In this document: piece after piece, positions 8,489 through 18,112 of the stretch | How positions within the stretch are numbered: the stretch's first letter is position 1 | Layout of the letters: each line of letters starts with the position of its first letter | Assembly: GCF_001693515.2 (NCBI RefSeq) | Contig: NZ_CP042968.1 | Location: 992,001-1,056,000, forward strand | Source: Bradyrhizobium paxllaeri | GTDB lineage: Bacteria > Pseudomonadota > Alphaproteobacteria > Rhizobiales > Xanthobacteraceae | DNA: 64,000 nucleotides | Direction: 5' to 3' | Translations under genes and position numbers: made by a program | Notes under the pieces: model-generated | The model's input: only the letters and a program-made list of their open reading frames with translations | Database searches by the model: none | Told to the model about the DNA's origin: nothing

Positions 8489-10591
8489 ATGCCGGCCATT
8501 GCCAACGCCATGACATCAGACAACGCCGCGGCGGCGCCCGAAAGCGCGCCGCGCCTGTCGGTATCGCTGGTCGGTCGGTTCGGCGTCCGGTTCAACGGCC
8601 GGGCGATCGAACTGCGAACCCGCAAGGCCGGCGCCGTCCTGAGCTACCTCGCGCTATCGGAGGCGAAGCAGGAGAGCCGCGAGCGGCTGGTCGGCCTGCT
8701 CTGGAGCCGTTCGGACGAGGAAAAAGCGCGGGCTTCGCTGCGTCAGGTCGTGCGCGAACTGCGGTCCACGCTGGAGGAGGCCGGCTATGACGGTTTCGTT
8801 GCGGAACGCCTGCTGGTCGGTCTCGACACCGGGCGAATCGAAGTCGACATCGAAAGCGTGATTCAACTCGCCGAAACCGGGCGCGTTCACCCGCTGCTGC
8901 TCGATACGCCGCAGCTCGACGGCCGGCTGCTCGAAGGGATGGATGATCTCGATCCCTCGTTCCGGGTCTGGGTGCTGGCCAAGCGACAGACCATCCATGA
9001 ACGGCTGATGCGCAGTCTCGACGAAGGCCTGACCTCCGCGAGCGTGCCCGCCGAAGCCAAAAAAAGGATCGCGGCTGCGATCGTCAATCTCGATCCGACC
9101 CATGAATATGCCTGCCGCTATCTGATGCGGGCGCATGCGGAAGAAGGCGATACTGCCGGCGCGTTGCGCATCTACAAGTCGCTGTGGGATCTGCTGGATC
9201 GCGACTACGCGATGGAGCCGTCGTCGGCCACCGAAGAACTCGTCGCCAATATCAAACTCGGTATTCTGGAGCGCGCGCCGACCGATCGGGCCGCATCCGC
9301 GGCGAATGACGAATTCGCCGTCAGAATGATCAGGGGAACCGCCGTTCAGCCGCCAGTCCCGATGTCGCCGGCGGTCCATGCATCCGCCAAGACGCGCCTC
9401 GTGCTGCGGCCCTTTGCGATGCACGGCGTTGATGAGGATCACAGCCATCTGGTGCAGGGGTTCTCCCAGCATCTCGCCGCCTGTCTCGTGCGTTTCCGCG
9501 AATGGAGCGTGGTCGACCGTCCGCCGGCCACGGTGGTGCTTCCCGCGCCGGACTCCGCGCCGCAATACTGCATCGAGACCACGGCCTATCAGGCCGGTGC
9601 CGAAATCAATATCGTGATGGTGCTCCGGGACGACACCACGGGAATCTATATCTGGAGCGAAAGCTTCCGCCTCGGCCTCGGCAACTGGTTCGAAACGCAG
9701 CAGCGCATCATCCGCCGGATCGCGACGTCGTTGAACGTGCAACTGTCGACGGAGCGGCTGATGCGGCTCGCCGGCGAGCCGGACGTGTCGCTCGATCTGC
9801 ACGACCGCTGGCTGCGCGGACAGAATCTCATGTCGAAATTCGACCCCGAAAGCTGGCGGCGGGCGGTTGCGATCTTCCGCGATGCGATCCGCGACAATCC
9901 GGGATTCTCACCCTGTTACAGCAGCCTGGTGCAGATGAACAACATCGAGCATCTCGTGCATCCCGGGATCTTTCGCGATCTCGACAAGGCCAAGGCGACG
10001 CTCGAGCTGGCGAAGACCGCCGTCCAACTGGACCCGGTCGATTCCAGGGCGCATCTGTGCTGCGGCTGGTCCTATGTGATGGCGCTTCGCGAGACGGAGG
10101 CTGCGCCGCACATGGCGCTCGCCTGCGAGCTCAATGACAATGATCCCTGGACGTTGCTGTCCAGCGCTCACTATGACGCGTTTTGCGGATCGATCGAGCA
10201 GGCGCGATTCAGGGCGGATCAGGCGCTGACGGTCTCACCGGCGCCTTCCTATCTCGAATGGGCCTATCACGGCACCATTCGCTTTCTGTGCGGCGACTAT
10301 GAAGGCGCCCTCGAGGCCTGCGACCGCGCCAACAGTATCGTGCGGATCTTGCCGGCATGGCGGACGGCCACGTTGTTCTACCTCGGTGAGTTGGAAAGGG
10401 CGCGCGAAGAAGCGCAGCGCTTCGTCAACGGATTGCGCTCGTTCTGGGTAGGCACATCCGTTCCGACCGACGAGGCAGTGGTTCGGTGGGTCATGCAAGC
10501 TCACCCGATCAGCGTGAGCGAGCGACGGGAAACCCTTCGTCGAGGTTTGCTCGGCGCAGGGCTTCCTGTCGGAGATATCGCCCAGCTCTGA
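8489..10591 (+). CDS. BTAD-domain regulator with TolB-like and TPR regions
   Basis: This 700-residue protein begins with a winged helix of the OmpR/SARP type (LVGRFGVRFNGRAIELRTRK, about residues 27-95) followed by a bacterial transcriptional activation domain (about 110-250, with YACRYLMRAHAEEGDTAGAL). Residues 300-430 resemble the TolB-like region of adenylate-cyclase-type regulators (RLVLRPFAMHG, IYIWSESFRL). The rest is tetratricopeptide-like helical repeats (RAVAIFRDAIRDNPGF, SYLEWAYHGTIRF). There is no AAA ATPase. It follows the YcaO gene by 34 bases, so they are probably co-transcribed. The start at 8489 has no strong ribosome site; an in-frame ATG at 8510 is possible. Confidence 0.82.
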   Translation: MPAIANAMTSDNAAAAPESAPRLSVSLVGRFGVRFNGRAIELRTRKAGAVLSYLALSEAKQESRERLVGLLWSRSDEEKARASLRQVVRELRSTLEEAGYDGFVAERLLVGLDTGRIEVDIESVIQLAETGRVHPLLLDTPQLDGRLLEGMDDLDPSFRVWVLAKRQTIHERLMRSLDEGLTSASVPAEAKKRIAAAIVNLDPTHEYACRYLMRAHAEEGDTAGALRIYKSLWDLLDRDYAMEPSSATEELVANIKLGILERAPTDRAASAANDEFAVRMIRGTAVQPPVPMSPAVHASAKTRLVLRPFAMHGVDEDHSHLVQGFSQHLAACLVRFREWSVVDRPPATVVLPAPDSAPQYCIETTAYQAGAEINIVMVLRDDTTGIYIWSESFRLGLGNWFETQQRIIRRIATSLNVQLSTERLMRLAGEPDVSLDLHDRWLRGQNLMSKFDPESWRRAVAIFRDAIRDNPGFSPCYSSLVQMNNIEHLVHPGIFRDLDKAKATLELAKTAVQLDPVDSRAHLCCGWSYVMALRETEAAPHMALACELNDNDPWTLLSSAHYDAFCGSIEQARFRADQALTVSPAPSYLEWAYHGTIRFLCGDYEGALEACDRANSIVRILPAWRTATLFYLGELERAREEAQRFVNGLRSFWVGTSVPTDEAVVRWVMQAHPISVSERRETLRRGLLGAGLPVGDIAQL

Positions 10592-10592
10592 C

Positions 10593-10741
10593 TAGCGCGA
10601 GATGACCTTCTTTGAAGCGTCATCTCGCTCTATTCTTCGATCCAGGCACGATCTCCGCGCAAACGCGTTTCGCGTTTGTCGCGCGCGGAAACCGATATTC
10701 ACCTTGCGCGGACGCGATCCTTCGGGTCCGGATCATGCGCT
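10593..10741. repeat. Rhizobiales-type intergenic repeat, copy A
   Basis: Directly after the BTAD stop lies GCGAGATGAC, a 12-base loop, and GTCATCTCGC, followed by a GC-rich segment ending CCTTCGGGTCCGGATCATGC. The same architecture recurs at 54903-55007. It probably acts as a bidirectional terminator, since it separates two convergent genes. Confidence 0.65.
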
Positions 10742-11150
10742 AGGCGCAGAAGCTGATCGTGTAGTCGCCGATACGTTCGGCGTGCACCTTGAACTTTTCG
10801 GCTTCCGGAATTACCGGATCCATCCCGTTGAAGAGCCGCTTGTAGAACGGCGGAAGCGGATAGGTTGCGCCCGGCTTGCTGAGCTTCTCTTCGGAATCCG
10901 CGATTGCCACCGCAGGCGGCAGGCGCACGACGATCGTGTCCAGATGCTGCTCGACGAACTGTACCTTCGTGTAGCGATCCGGAACCGTCATGAACACCTG
11001 CGCCTTGGCGAGTTGCTCCTTGAATTCGTCGATGTTGGTCGGGATCGGATATTCGTTGTCGTCGTCGAGGTAGTTCTTGCCCGTCGACCAGGTCTTCACC
11101 AGATTGCCCCAGCGCTCATGATTGGTGACTTGCATTCTCTCGAGTGCCAT
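10740..11150 (-). CDS. Hypothetical protein, 136 residues, downstream of haem peroxidase
   Basis: No family is recognised. It starts at an ATG at 11150 with GGAGGAG upstream, 42 bases after the peroxidase stop, so the two form an operon. The protein is soluble and has no signal peptide. The N-terminus (NHERWGNLVKTWSTGKNYLDD) is aromatic and charged. The middle has an FKEQLAKAQVFM helix and a strand-like DTIVVRLPPAVAIAD. It ends in IGDYTISFCA, with a single cysteine next to last. It could be a peroxidase partner or a modified substrate; neither is shown. Confidence 0.65.
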   Translation of the reverse strand: MALERMQVTNHERWGNLVKTWSTGKNYLDDDNEYPIPTNIDEFKEQLAKAQVFMTVPDRYTKVQFVEQHLDTIVVRLPPAVAIADSEEKLSKPGATYPLPPFYKRLFNGMDPVIPEAEKFKVHAERIGDYTISFCA

Positions 11151-11192
11151 CGTTCTTACTCCTCCGGGTTGCGTGAAGCGGAGAATCCCGCT

Positions 11193-12932
11193 TCACAAAA
11201 ATGCGGGCACGGCCTGCCGCAGATCGGCAATCTCGGTGGTGAATTCCACCAGTTGAGCCATGTTCGAGATGTCTGGAATGTCCTGAAGTACGTTCGCCAG
11301 GTAAAATTCGCGGGAAATCCGATCCAGTTGATCGGAGAGCGGGCCGCCGGCCGGTTGCGGGTCGCTCGCGAGCGCCCCGAATATCACCTCCGATACGACG
11401 ATCGAACCGAGCAGCCCGAGCTGCAGGCCCGCCGTCTGCTGCATCGCCTCGAACAGGACGAAGAACGGCAGCGGCGGATCGTTCGAAAGCGTCTCGACGT
11501 CCTCGTCCGTCAGCGCGCCGTAGGTCTGTGACGAGACGAGCCATTCGCGAAGCTGATCGACACGGTAGGCGCGGTCGGCAAGCAGGCGAGACATGGCGAT
11601 CAAATGCGGCCGCCTGTCGCCGATCTCGGCAATCAATGCATCTACCGACCACATGCCGGCGACGCCGGCGCCGAGCAGGTCGCGATAGAGCAGGCCGACC
11701 CGTGCGGTTTCGTCGAATGGCGGAAAGATCTGGTCATTGCCCAGCCCATCGCTGAGATGAGGCCCGATGCGGCGGCTGAAGTTCGGCGTCGACCCGTTGA
11801 TCTCGAAGAAGCGCGACCATTGCACCATCCAGGTCTCGTCGAGAGGCATGTTGCCTGGATCGTTCGCGGAGGTCTTTTCGAGGGTGTTGTTGAGATCGTG
11901 GAGCGACAGGTCGTTGATCTGGTACTCCGGTCGCACCATGGCATGACCGAAGCGGAACGCACCGTGCGAAAACTCGAACGGAATTTCCCAATCTGCGGGC
12001 GCTGGGCGGTCGGCTGAAGCGAGGCGGTCCATGAAGTGTGGGGAAGGCCCGCAATAGCTTGCGTAGATATCAGGATGAATCACCCGCCGCATCAGGTCGT
12101 TGCGGATGATGTTGTGATAGATGGCCGTCAATGCGCTGCGGGCGCACAGGAAGCGCTTGTAGGCTGCGCCGAACCGGCCGTTCGGCCCGGCAGTATCTTC
12201 CCGGCCGCGAATGATGTCGACGAGCCCGTTGTGCAAGAGTGCGAGCAGCGCCGTGAGCTGCGACATGACGGCATGATCGTCGTTGCGCGGATCGGCGACC
12301 AGCGCCTCGGTGAGTGCAATACGAACGCCCACAATGCTGCGGTCGATCCCCGTCACGTTCTCGGCCGGTGTCCGCGCGATGTCGCGGAACGGGCAGCCGC
12401 TCGCAGGCTCGTTCTCCTTCCAGCGCATTCGCCCGAGACGAAGCTTGGTGCGGCGGTCGTCGTTCGGCGCGTCGAGCGCATAGATGTGCGGCGATCCGAC
12501 AGGGCCGCTGCCGTATAGCGTCTCCAGTCGAAGCGGCGTGCGGCGGGCGTTGGTTGTCCCGCGACCGAGTCCTCCCGCGACTGAAAGCGGAATCGCCGAG
12601 TGAACCAGATCATGCGCGATGAATTGCAGCAGATAGGTGTAGCCGGAGGGAATGAAGGGATTTTCCCAGCACTCCGCCGATCGAGCGTGATGTGGCGGCC
12701 ATTTGATTGCAGCATCCATTCGCCGTGACAGGCGATGCATCAGGCCGCGAAGCTTTGCATGGTGCGCAGGCGAACAGAGCGGATCGACACCGAATGCGCG
12801 GAAGCGTTGTGAAGGCGCTGGTGTACCGAGGAAGTGACGAAAGCCTGGAGTATTCGCCGCTGAATCAGAGGCGCACGCTTTGAGCTCTGAAGTTCGGAGA
12901 GAGGATGCGTCAGCGACCTTCTGCACAGCCAT
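11193..12932 (-). CDS. Animal-type haem peroxidase family protein
   Basis: Members of this superfamily use haem and hydrogen peroxide to oxidise halides, phenols or other substrates. This protein of 579 residues has the distal-histidine motif LLQFIAHDLVHS, the catalytic arginine and following helix in DPRNDDHAVMSQLTALLALLHNG (only part cited: DPRNDDH), and the proximal histidine in AFRFGHAMVRPEY. In myeloperoxidase an aspartate just before the distal histidine is ester-linked to haem; here it is alanine. There is no clear signal peptide, so it may be cytoplasmic. The start is taken as the ATG at 12932, with GAGACAGG upstream; a GTG at 12962 is possible. It leads a two-gene operon with the 136-residue protein. 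Confidence 0.8.
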   Translation of the reverse strand: MAVQKVADASSLRTSELKACASDSAANTPGFRHFLGTPAPSQRFRAFGVDPLCSPAHHAKLRGLMHRLSRRMDAAIKWPPHHARSAECWENPFIPSGYTYLLQFIAHDLVHSAIPLSVAGGLGRGTTNARRTPLRLETLYGSGPVGSPHIYALDAPNDDRRTKLRLGRMRWKENEPASGCPFRDIARTPAENVTGIDRSIVGVRIALTEALVADPRNDDHAVMSQLTALLALLHNGLVDIIRGREDTAGPNGRFGAAYKRFLCARSALTAIYHNIIRNDLMRRVIHPDIYASYCGPSPHFMDRLASADRPAPADWEIPFEFSHGAFRFGHAMVRPEYQINDLSLHDLNNTLEKTSANDPGNMPLDETWMVQWSRFFEINGSTPNFSRRIGPHLSDGLGNDQIFPPFDETARVGLLYRDLLGAGVAGMWSVDALIAEIGDRRPHLIAMSRLLADRAYRVDQLREWLVSSQTYGALTDEDVETLSNDPPLPFFVLFEAMQQTAGLQLGLLGSIVVSEVIFGALASDPQPAGGPLSDQLDRISREFYLANVLQDIPDISNMAQLVEFTTEIADLRQAVPAFL

Positions 12933-12962
12933 CAAACCTGTCTCGCGCTTGGTCAAGGCCAC

Positions 12963-13420
12963 GAGATTGCGAAGAAAGTCGTGAAATTATCGTGAGTGAA
13001 ATCGTTAGAACCTGTGAACAAGTGTGGACATCTTTTTGCCGGCACCGCAGCCTAATACTGCGCAACGCAGCGCCTTCCGGCCATTCCCGGCAAGCGATGC
13101 GGTAGTGTGATCCGGCGTCTCGCAAGGGCGGCTGGCGTAGGCGCATGCGCGCGCGCGCGTGAAGCATCCTCGGCGCGATGTCGCGGCACAATGCTCGCGG
13201 TGGTCATTGCTGTTCCGAGCGCGAGCTGAGACCTAACGCTGAGAATCTCGTGCTTCCGGCGTCGAAGCAATCGACATCGAGGTACGCTGCCGGCGATCGA
13301 TACCTGGCTGCGCGACTGCAAATGATCGGGACACGCTCGGCGTTTTCGGAAACGTTGCCTGGCCCGGCCGTTCCGGATAGCCATGGCGGAGAAAGTTTCC
13401 GCGCGAGGCATACTCTCACC
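12963..13420. other. Intergenic region without recognised gene
   Basis: This 458-base spacer separates the divergent haem peroxidase and DapA-like genes. The AT-richer part (about 12965-13035) next to the peroxidase start is the likely peroxidase promoter region. A run of alternating GC at about 13146-13160 is present. An open frame in phase with the DapA-like gene covers 13178-13420, but it has no family similarity and is not thought to be coding. Confidence 0.4.
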
Positions 13421-14296
13421 ATGGCTGATTTCCACGGCGTCTTTCCCTATCTGGTGTCACCCCTCGATGTATCAGGCGAAGTCAGCACCGATGTGCTGGG
13501 CCGACTGTGCGACGATCTCATCAAGGCGGGCGTGCACGGGCTGACGCCGCTTGGATCGACCGGCGAGTTCGCCTATCTCAACCAGGCGCAGCGCGCGAGC
13601 GTCGTGCAGGCAACGATCGAGGCGGCGAAGGGCCGCGTGCCGGTCATCGCCGGCGTCGCCTCGACGTCGACGGCGGACGCGGTGGCGCAGGCGAGGGCGC
13701 ATCAGAAGCTCGGCGCCGATGGCATTCTCGCGATCATGGAGGCGTATTTTCCGATCGCGGATGCGCAGGTCGAATCCTATTTCCGCGCCATTGCCGACGC
13801 CGTCGATATTCCCGTCGTGATCTACACCAATCCGCAATTCCAGCGGTCCGATCTCACGCTCGATGTGATCCAACGGCTCGCGACCCATCCGCGCATCGGC
13901 TACATCAAGGATGCCTCCACCAATACCGGCCGCCTGCTGTCGATCATGAATCGCTGTGGCGACAGCATCAAGGTCTTCTCCGCGTCCGCCCATATTCCGG
14001 CGGCGGTGATGCTGATCGGCGGGCTAGGCTGGATGGCTGGGCCCGCCTGCATCATTCCGCGGCAGAGCGTCGAGCTTTATAACCTCTGCAAGGCGGCGCG
14101 CTGGGATCAGGCGATGGCGCTGCAACGCCGGCTCTGGCGTATCAACGAGGCCTTCGCACGGTTCAATCTCGCCGCCTGCATCAAGGCCGGACTCGAACTT
14201 CAGGGCTACCCGGTCGGCGACCCGGTCCCGCCGCAGGCGGCGTTGACGGCAGACCAGCGGAAGGTGGTCGAGGCCGCCCTGCGCGATCTGGCCTAG
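13421..14296 (+). CDS. Dihydrodipicolinate synthase/N-acetylneuraminate lyase family aldolase
   Basis: This 291-residue TIM-barrel class I aldolase forms a Schiff base with a 2-oxo acid such as pyruvate. The active-site lysine is in RIGYIKDAS, the tyrosine is in VVIYTNP, and the substrate loop is [12 protein letters not shown] start at ATG 13421 gives the usual length (about 290); the upstream in-frame extension is not conserved in kind. The loop is GSTGE where true DapA has GTTGE, and no lysine-synthesis gene is near. A catabolic or sugar-acid aldolase is more likely than DapA. Confidence 0.85.
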   Translation: MADFHGVFPYLVSPLDVSGEVSTDVLGRLCDDLIKAGVHGLTPLGSTGEFAYLNQAQRASVVQATIEAAKGRVPVIAGVASTSTADAVAQARAHQKLGADGILAIMEAYFPIADAQVESYFRAIADAVDIPVVIYTNPQFQRSDLTLDVIQRLATHPRIGYIKDASTNTGRLLSIMNRCGDSIKVFSASAHIPAAVMLIGGLGWMAGPACIIPRQSVELYNLCKAARWDQAMALQRRLWRINEAFARFNLAACIKAGLELQGYPVGDPVPPQAALTADQRKVVEAALRDLA

Positions 14297-14443
14297 GAGA
14301 CGGTCAGACCATATCTCCAACAGGGGCAGGAAACCACCGGCTGGCTGGAACGTTGCTTACGCGGTTCCGAACGGCTGATTAGGCCGGTTTGCTCGCGGCA
14401 TCCATCCTTAGCACGCGGCAGCCCTGGCCAAGGGGAGTAATCG

Positions 14444-15538
14444 ATGAACCGTCGCTTCGTGCTTCTTGCAGCCATTGTCGCAGGCGTGTTGGTGGCGCTA
14501 ACCGTTTCCAACATCCGCTATAGTCCCTGGACCAACACGGTAGCTCGGACCGTCGACCAGCGCGGCCCGCTGGCCGATGCCGAAAGGGCGAATATCGAGC
14601 TGTTCGAACGGGTCTCGCCGTCGGTGGTTCAGGTCGCCGCACGCTCTGCCGCCGCCAACCCGCTGGCCGAGGATGAAGGCGGCGGCGCTGGCGCTGCCTC
14701 GGGTACCGGCTTCGTCTGGGACAATGACGGTCATGTCGTCACCAACAACCACGTCGTGCAGAACGGCAGCGAAGTTGCGGTTCGCTTTGCCTCGGGCGAG
14801 GTGGCGCAGGCCGAAATCATCGGCGTCGCGCCCAACTACGATCTCGCGGTGTTACGGATCAGGGGCGCACGCAAGCTGCCGCCGCCGGTGGCGCTGGGCA
14901 GTTCAAGCGAGCTCAAGGTCGGTCAATCGGCCTTTGCGATCGGTAATCCCTTCGGCCTCGATCAATCGCTGACCAGCGGCATCATCAGCGCGCTCAAGCG
15001 CCGGCTGCCGACCAGCAGCGGCCGCGAGATCACCAACGTGATCCAGACCGACACCGCGATCAATCCCGGCAATTCGGGAGGGCCCCTGCTGGATTCGGCA
15101 GGGCGGCTGATCGGCGTCAACACGGCGATCATCTCGCCGTCGGGGTCGAGCGCCGGCATCGGGTTCGCGGTGCCCGTCGATATCGTCAATCGCGTGGTGC
15201 CGGAGCTCATCAAGAACGGCCGCGTGCCGACGCCCGGGATCGGGATTGTCGCCGCCAGCGAGGCCGTTTCGACCAGGTTGGGCGTCGAAGGGGTGATCAT
15301 CGTGCGCACCGCGCCCGGGAGCCCGGCCGAACGCGCCGGCATTCGCGGCGTTGATTTCAACTCGGGTGCGCTCGGCGACGTCATTGTCCAGGTTGACGGC
15401 AAGCCGGTGCACCGGCTTTCCGACCTGACCGACCAGATCGAGCAGGTGGGCGCCGGCAAGAGCATTCGCATCAGCCTGAAGCGCGACTCGCAGACGCGCG
15501 ACATTACCATCGATATCGTCGATATCAGCCGCAGCTGA
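14444..15538 (+). CDS. HtrA/DegP-like serine protease with PDZ domain
   Basis: This 364-residue protein is a trypsin-like S1C protease of the cell envelope. An N-terminal membrane segment (LLAAIVAGVLVALTV) would anchor it or act as a signal. The triad is visible as histidine in TNNHVV, aspartate in YDLAVLRI and serine in NPGNSGGPLL. One PDZ domain follows, with GVIIVRTAPGSPAERAGI and GDVIVQVDGKPV. A single PDZ and a short length make it DegS-like or HhoA-like rather than DegP. No neighbour suggests its substrate. Confidence 0.9.
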   Translation: MNRRFVLLAAIVAGVLVALTVSNIRYSPWTNTVARTVDQRGPLADAERANIELFERVSPSVVQVAARSAAANPLAEDEGGGAGAASGTGFVWDNDGHVVTNNHVVQNGSEVAVRFASGEVAQAEIIGVAPNYDLAVLRIRGARKLPPPVALGSSSELKVGQSAFAIGNPFGLDQSLTSGIISALKRRLPTSSGREITNVIQTDTAINPGNSGGPLLDSAGRLIGVNTAIISPSGSSAGIGFAVPVDIVNRVVPELIKNGRVPTPGIGIVAASEAVSTRLGVEGVIIVRTAPGSPAERAGIRGVDFNSGALGDVIVQVDGKPVHRLSDLTDQIEQVGAGKSIRISLKRDSQTRDITIDIVDISRS

Positions 15539-15693
15539 TACTTCCTTTTTTGCAGCAGGATCATATCCGCCCGCGACACCCTCCGGTGCCGCGGGGCTTG
15601 GCGCATTTATTGCAGCGAATTGAATGAGTTGTCTCGGGCCGAAAAACCGCTAAAACCGCGCCCGATCCGACAAGAAGCTTTAAGGACAAACTG

Positions 15694-18018
15694 ATGAACA
15701 TTCTTCCCGGCAATATGCGTTTTGGTGCGGGCCAGCCGATCAAGCGTTTGGAAGACCAGAGACTGCTCACCGGGAAGGGACAGTTCATCGACGACAAGCC
15801 AGAGGAAGGGGCGCTGTGGCTCCATTTGCTGCGCTCGCCCCATGCCCATGCCAGGATCACCTCGATCGATACGGCTAATGCCGCCGCCATGCCCGGCGTT
15901 GCCGCCATCTACACCGGCGCGGACCTTATCAAGGACGATATCGGCACCCTCCCGACGCTCGCGATCTTCCAGCGGCCGGACGGCAAGCCAATGACGGTGC
16001 CGCCGCGGCGGCTACTTGCGCATGAAATCGTGCGCTATGCCGGCGAGGCCGTCGCTGCCGTGGTCGCAACATCGCGGGTGCAGGCACAGACGGCGGCCGA
16101 GGCGATTACCGTTGAATATGAGGTGCTGCCCTCCGTGGTCGATCCCGTCGAGGCGGTGAAGCCCGGCGCGCCGGTGGTATGGCCGGAAGCGCCCGACAAC
16201 ATCGTGGCTGCCATGAGCTACGGCGACGCGGCCAAGGTCGAAGAAGCCTTCGCCAATGCCGCGCACAAAGTCTCGCTCGATCTGGTCAGCCAGCGACTTG
16301 TTCCTTCCGCGATGGAGCCGCGCTCGACGATTGCCGAGATCGAGAAGAAGACCGGCCGTCTGATCCTGCACGTGCAATCGCAAACCCCCGGCTCGACCCG
16401 TGACCTGCTCGCGGAATCGATTCTGAAGCGGCCGAAGGACAGCATCCGCGTGCTGGTCGGCGATATCGGCGGCGGCTTCGGCCAGAAGACCAGCCTCTAT
16501 CCTGAAGACGGCATCGTTGCTTATGCCGCGACCAAGCTGAACAAGAAGATCCGCTGGCGCGGCGATCGCACCGATGAGTTCGTCGGCGGCACCCATGGCC
16601 GCGATCTCACCTCGACCGGCGAATTCGCGCTCGACGCCAAGGGCCGCGTGCTGGCCTATCGGGTGCGCTCGATCGGCGGCACCGGAGCGTACTCGTCGGG
16701 GACCGCCAACATCATTCCGCTGGTGCTCGGCCCGTTCGTGCAGACCGGCGTCTACGATCTGCCGCTGGTGCATTTCGAGGTGAAGTCCGTGATGACCAAC
16801 ACGGCTCCGGTGGGCGCCTATCGCGGCGCCGGGCGGCCTGAAGCCGTGTTCATCGTCGAGCGGCTGATGGATGCCGCTGCCCGCCAGATCGGCATGGACC
16901 CACGTACCATCCGCAAGATGAACTACATCAAGCCGGCGCAACTCCCCTACACCAACGCCGTCGGCCAGGTGTACGATTCCGGCGCCTTCGCGCACATGCT
17001 GTCGCGCGCCGCGGAGCTTTCGGACTGGGACGGCTTTGCCGCGCGCAAGAAGGCGGCCAAGAAGAAGGGCCTGCTCTACGGACGCGGCCTCACCAGCTAC
17101 ATCGAATGGACCGGCGGGCGCGCGCACACCGAAAAGGTCAGCCTGCATGCGACCGCGGAAGGCCGCGTCATCCTGCATTCCGGCACTATGGCGATGGGGC
17201 AGGGGCTGCAGACCACCTACAGCCAGATGATCTCGGAATCGCTCGGCATTCCCCTGGACAAGATCGATGTCGTGCAGGGCGATACCGATCTCGCCACCGG
17301 CTTCGGTAGCGTCGGCTCACGCTCGCTGTTCGTCGGCGGCACGGCGGTGGCGGTATCGAGCAATGACATGATCCAGAAGGCGCGCGAGAAGGCGTCGAAC
17401 GTGCTAGAGACCTCGGTCGGAGATATCGAATATCGCGACGGCTGGTTGACGGTGGTCGGCACCGACAGGCGCATCAGCCTGTTCGAGATCGCCAAGAACG
17501 AGGATGGCGCGCGGCTATCCGTCAATAGCGAAGGCGAGGTTGACGGGCCGAGCTGGCCGAACGGCACGCATATCTGCGAGGTCGAGATCGATCCCGAGAC
17601 CGGCGTCAGCAAGGTGGTGCGCTACACCACCGTCGACGACGTCGGCATCGCCGTCAATCCGATGCTGGTGACCGGCCAGGTGCATGGCGGCGTTGCGCAG
17701 GGTATCGGGCAGGCGCTCTATGAAGGCGTTGCCTATAGCGAGGAAGGGCAGCTATTGACGGCGAGCTACCAGGACTACTGCGTCCCGCGCGCTGACGACA
17801 TCCCGCCGATCGTCGTGACGTTGGATGATTCCGCGCCCTGCCGCACCAATCCATTGGGCGCCAAAGGCTGCGGCGAATCCGGCGCCATCGGCGGCCCGCC
17901 CTGCGTCACCAACGGCGTGATGGATGCGCTCAGCGAACTCGGCATCAAGCAGCTCAACACCCCGCTGACGCCGGCGAAGGTGTGGCAGGCGATCCGGGAT
18001 GCGAGGGCGGCGGGGTAA
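15694..18018 (+). CDS. Xanthine dehydrogenase/CO dehydrogenase-type molybdopterin-binding subunit
   Basis: This 774-residue protein is the large subunit of a molybdenum hydroxylase. It has the N-terminal [19 protein letters not shown], the cofactor motifs GGGFGQK and [22 protein letters not shown], and the C-terminal [11 protein letters not shown] with the catalytic glutamate. The loop AYRGAGRPE is unlike the selenium/copper-binding AYxCSFR loop of CO dehydrogenase form I, so it is a form II or aldehyde-oxidase-like protein. AAGGA precedes the start. The usual FAD and [2Fe-2S] subunit genes are absent from this window, so it must pair with subunits encoded elsewhere or be an orphan. Confidence 0.9.
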   Translation: MNILPGNMRFGAGQPIKRLEDQRLLTGKGQFIDDKPEEGALWLHLLRSPHAHARITSIDTANAAAMPGVAAIYTGADLIKDDIGTLPTLAIFQRPDGKPMTVPPRRLLAHEIVRYAGEAVAAVVATSRVQAQTAAEAITVEYEVLPSVVDPVEAVKPGAPVVWPEAPDNIVAAMSYGDAAKVEEAFANAAHKVSLDLVSQRLVPSAMEPRSTIAEIEKKTGRLILHVQSQTPGSTRDLLAESILKRPKDSIRVLVGDIGGGFGQKTSLYPEDGIVAYAATKLNKKIRWRGDRTDEFVGGTHGRDLTSTGEFALDAKGRVLAYRVRSIGGTGAYSSGTANIIPLVLGPFVQTGVYDLPLVHFEVKSVMTNTAPVGAYRGAGRPEAVFIVERLMDAAARQIGMDPRTIRKMNYIKPAQLPYTNAVGQVYDSGAFAHMLSRAAELSDWDGFAARKKAAKKKGLLYGRGLTSYIEWTGGRAHTEKVSLHATAEGRVILHSGTMAMGQGLQTTYSQMISESLGIPLDKIDVVQGDTDLATGFGSVGSRSLFVGGTAVAVSSNDMIQKAREKASNVLETSVGDIEYRDGWLTVVGTDRRISLFEIAKNEDGARLSVNSEGEVDGPSWPNGTHICEVEIDPETGVSKVVRYTTVDDVGIAVNPMLVTGQVHGGVAQGIGQALYEGVAYSEEGQLLTASYQDYCVPRADDIPPIVVTLDDSAPCRTNPLGAKGCGESGAIGGPPCVTNGVMDALSELGIKQLNTPLTPAKVWQAIRDARAAG

Positions 18019-18026
18019 TCCACCGC

Positions 18027-18109
18027 CGTCATTCCGGGGCGCGTCGAAGACGCGAACCCGGAACCTCGAGGTTCCGGGTTCGATGCTTCGCATCGCCCCG
18101 GAACGACAG
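18027..18109. repeat. REP-like inverted repeat with 30-bp perfect palindrome
   Basis: The arms GTCATTCCGGGGCG and CGCCCCGGAACGAC bracket an inner perfect palindrome at 18053-18082 centred on CCTCGAGG. Such hairpins are common between genes in Bradyrhizobium. It lies between the convergent molybdopterin-subunit and acyl-CoA dehydrogenase genes and is a probable bidirectional terminator. Confidence 0.75.
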
Positions 18110-18112
18110 CAA

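Noticed and set aside
13146..13160. Alternating GC run
   Set aside because: Short dinucleotide run in GC-rich spacer; no flanking structure to suggest function.
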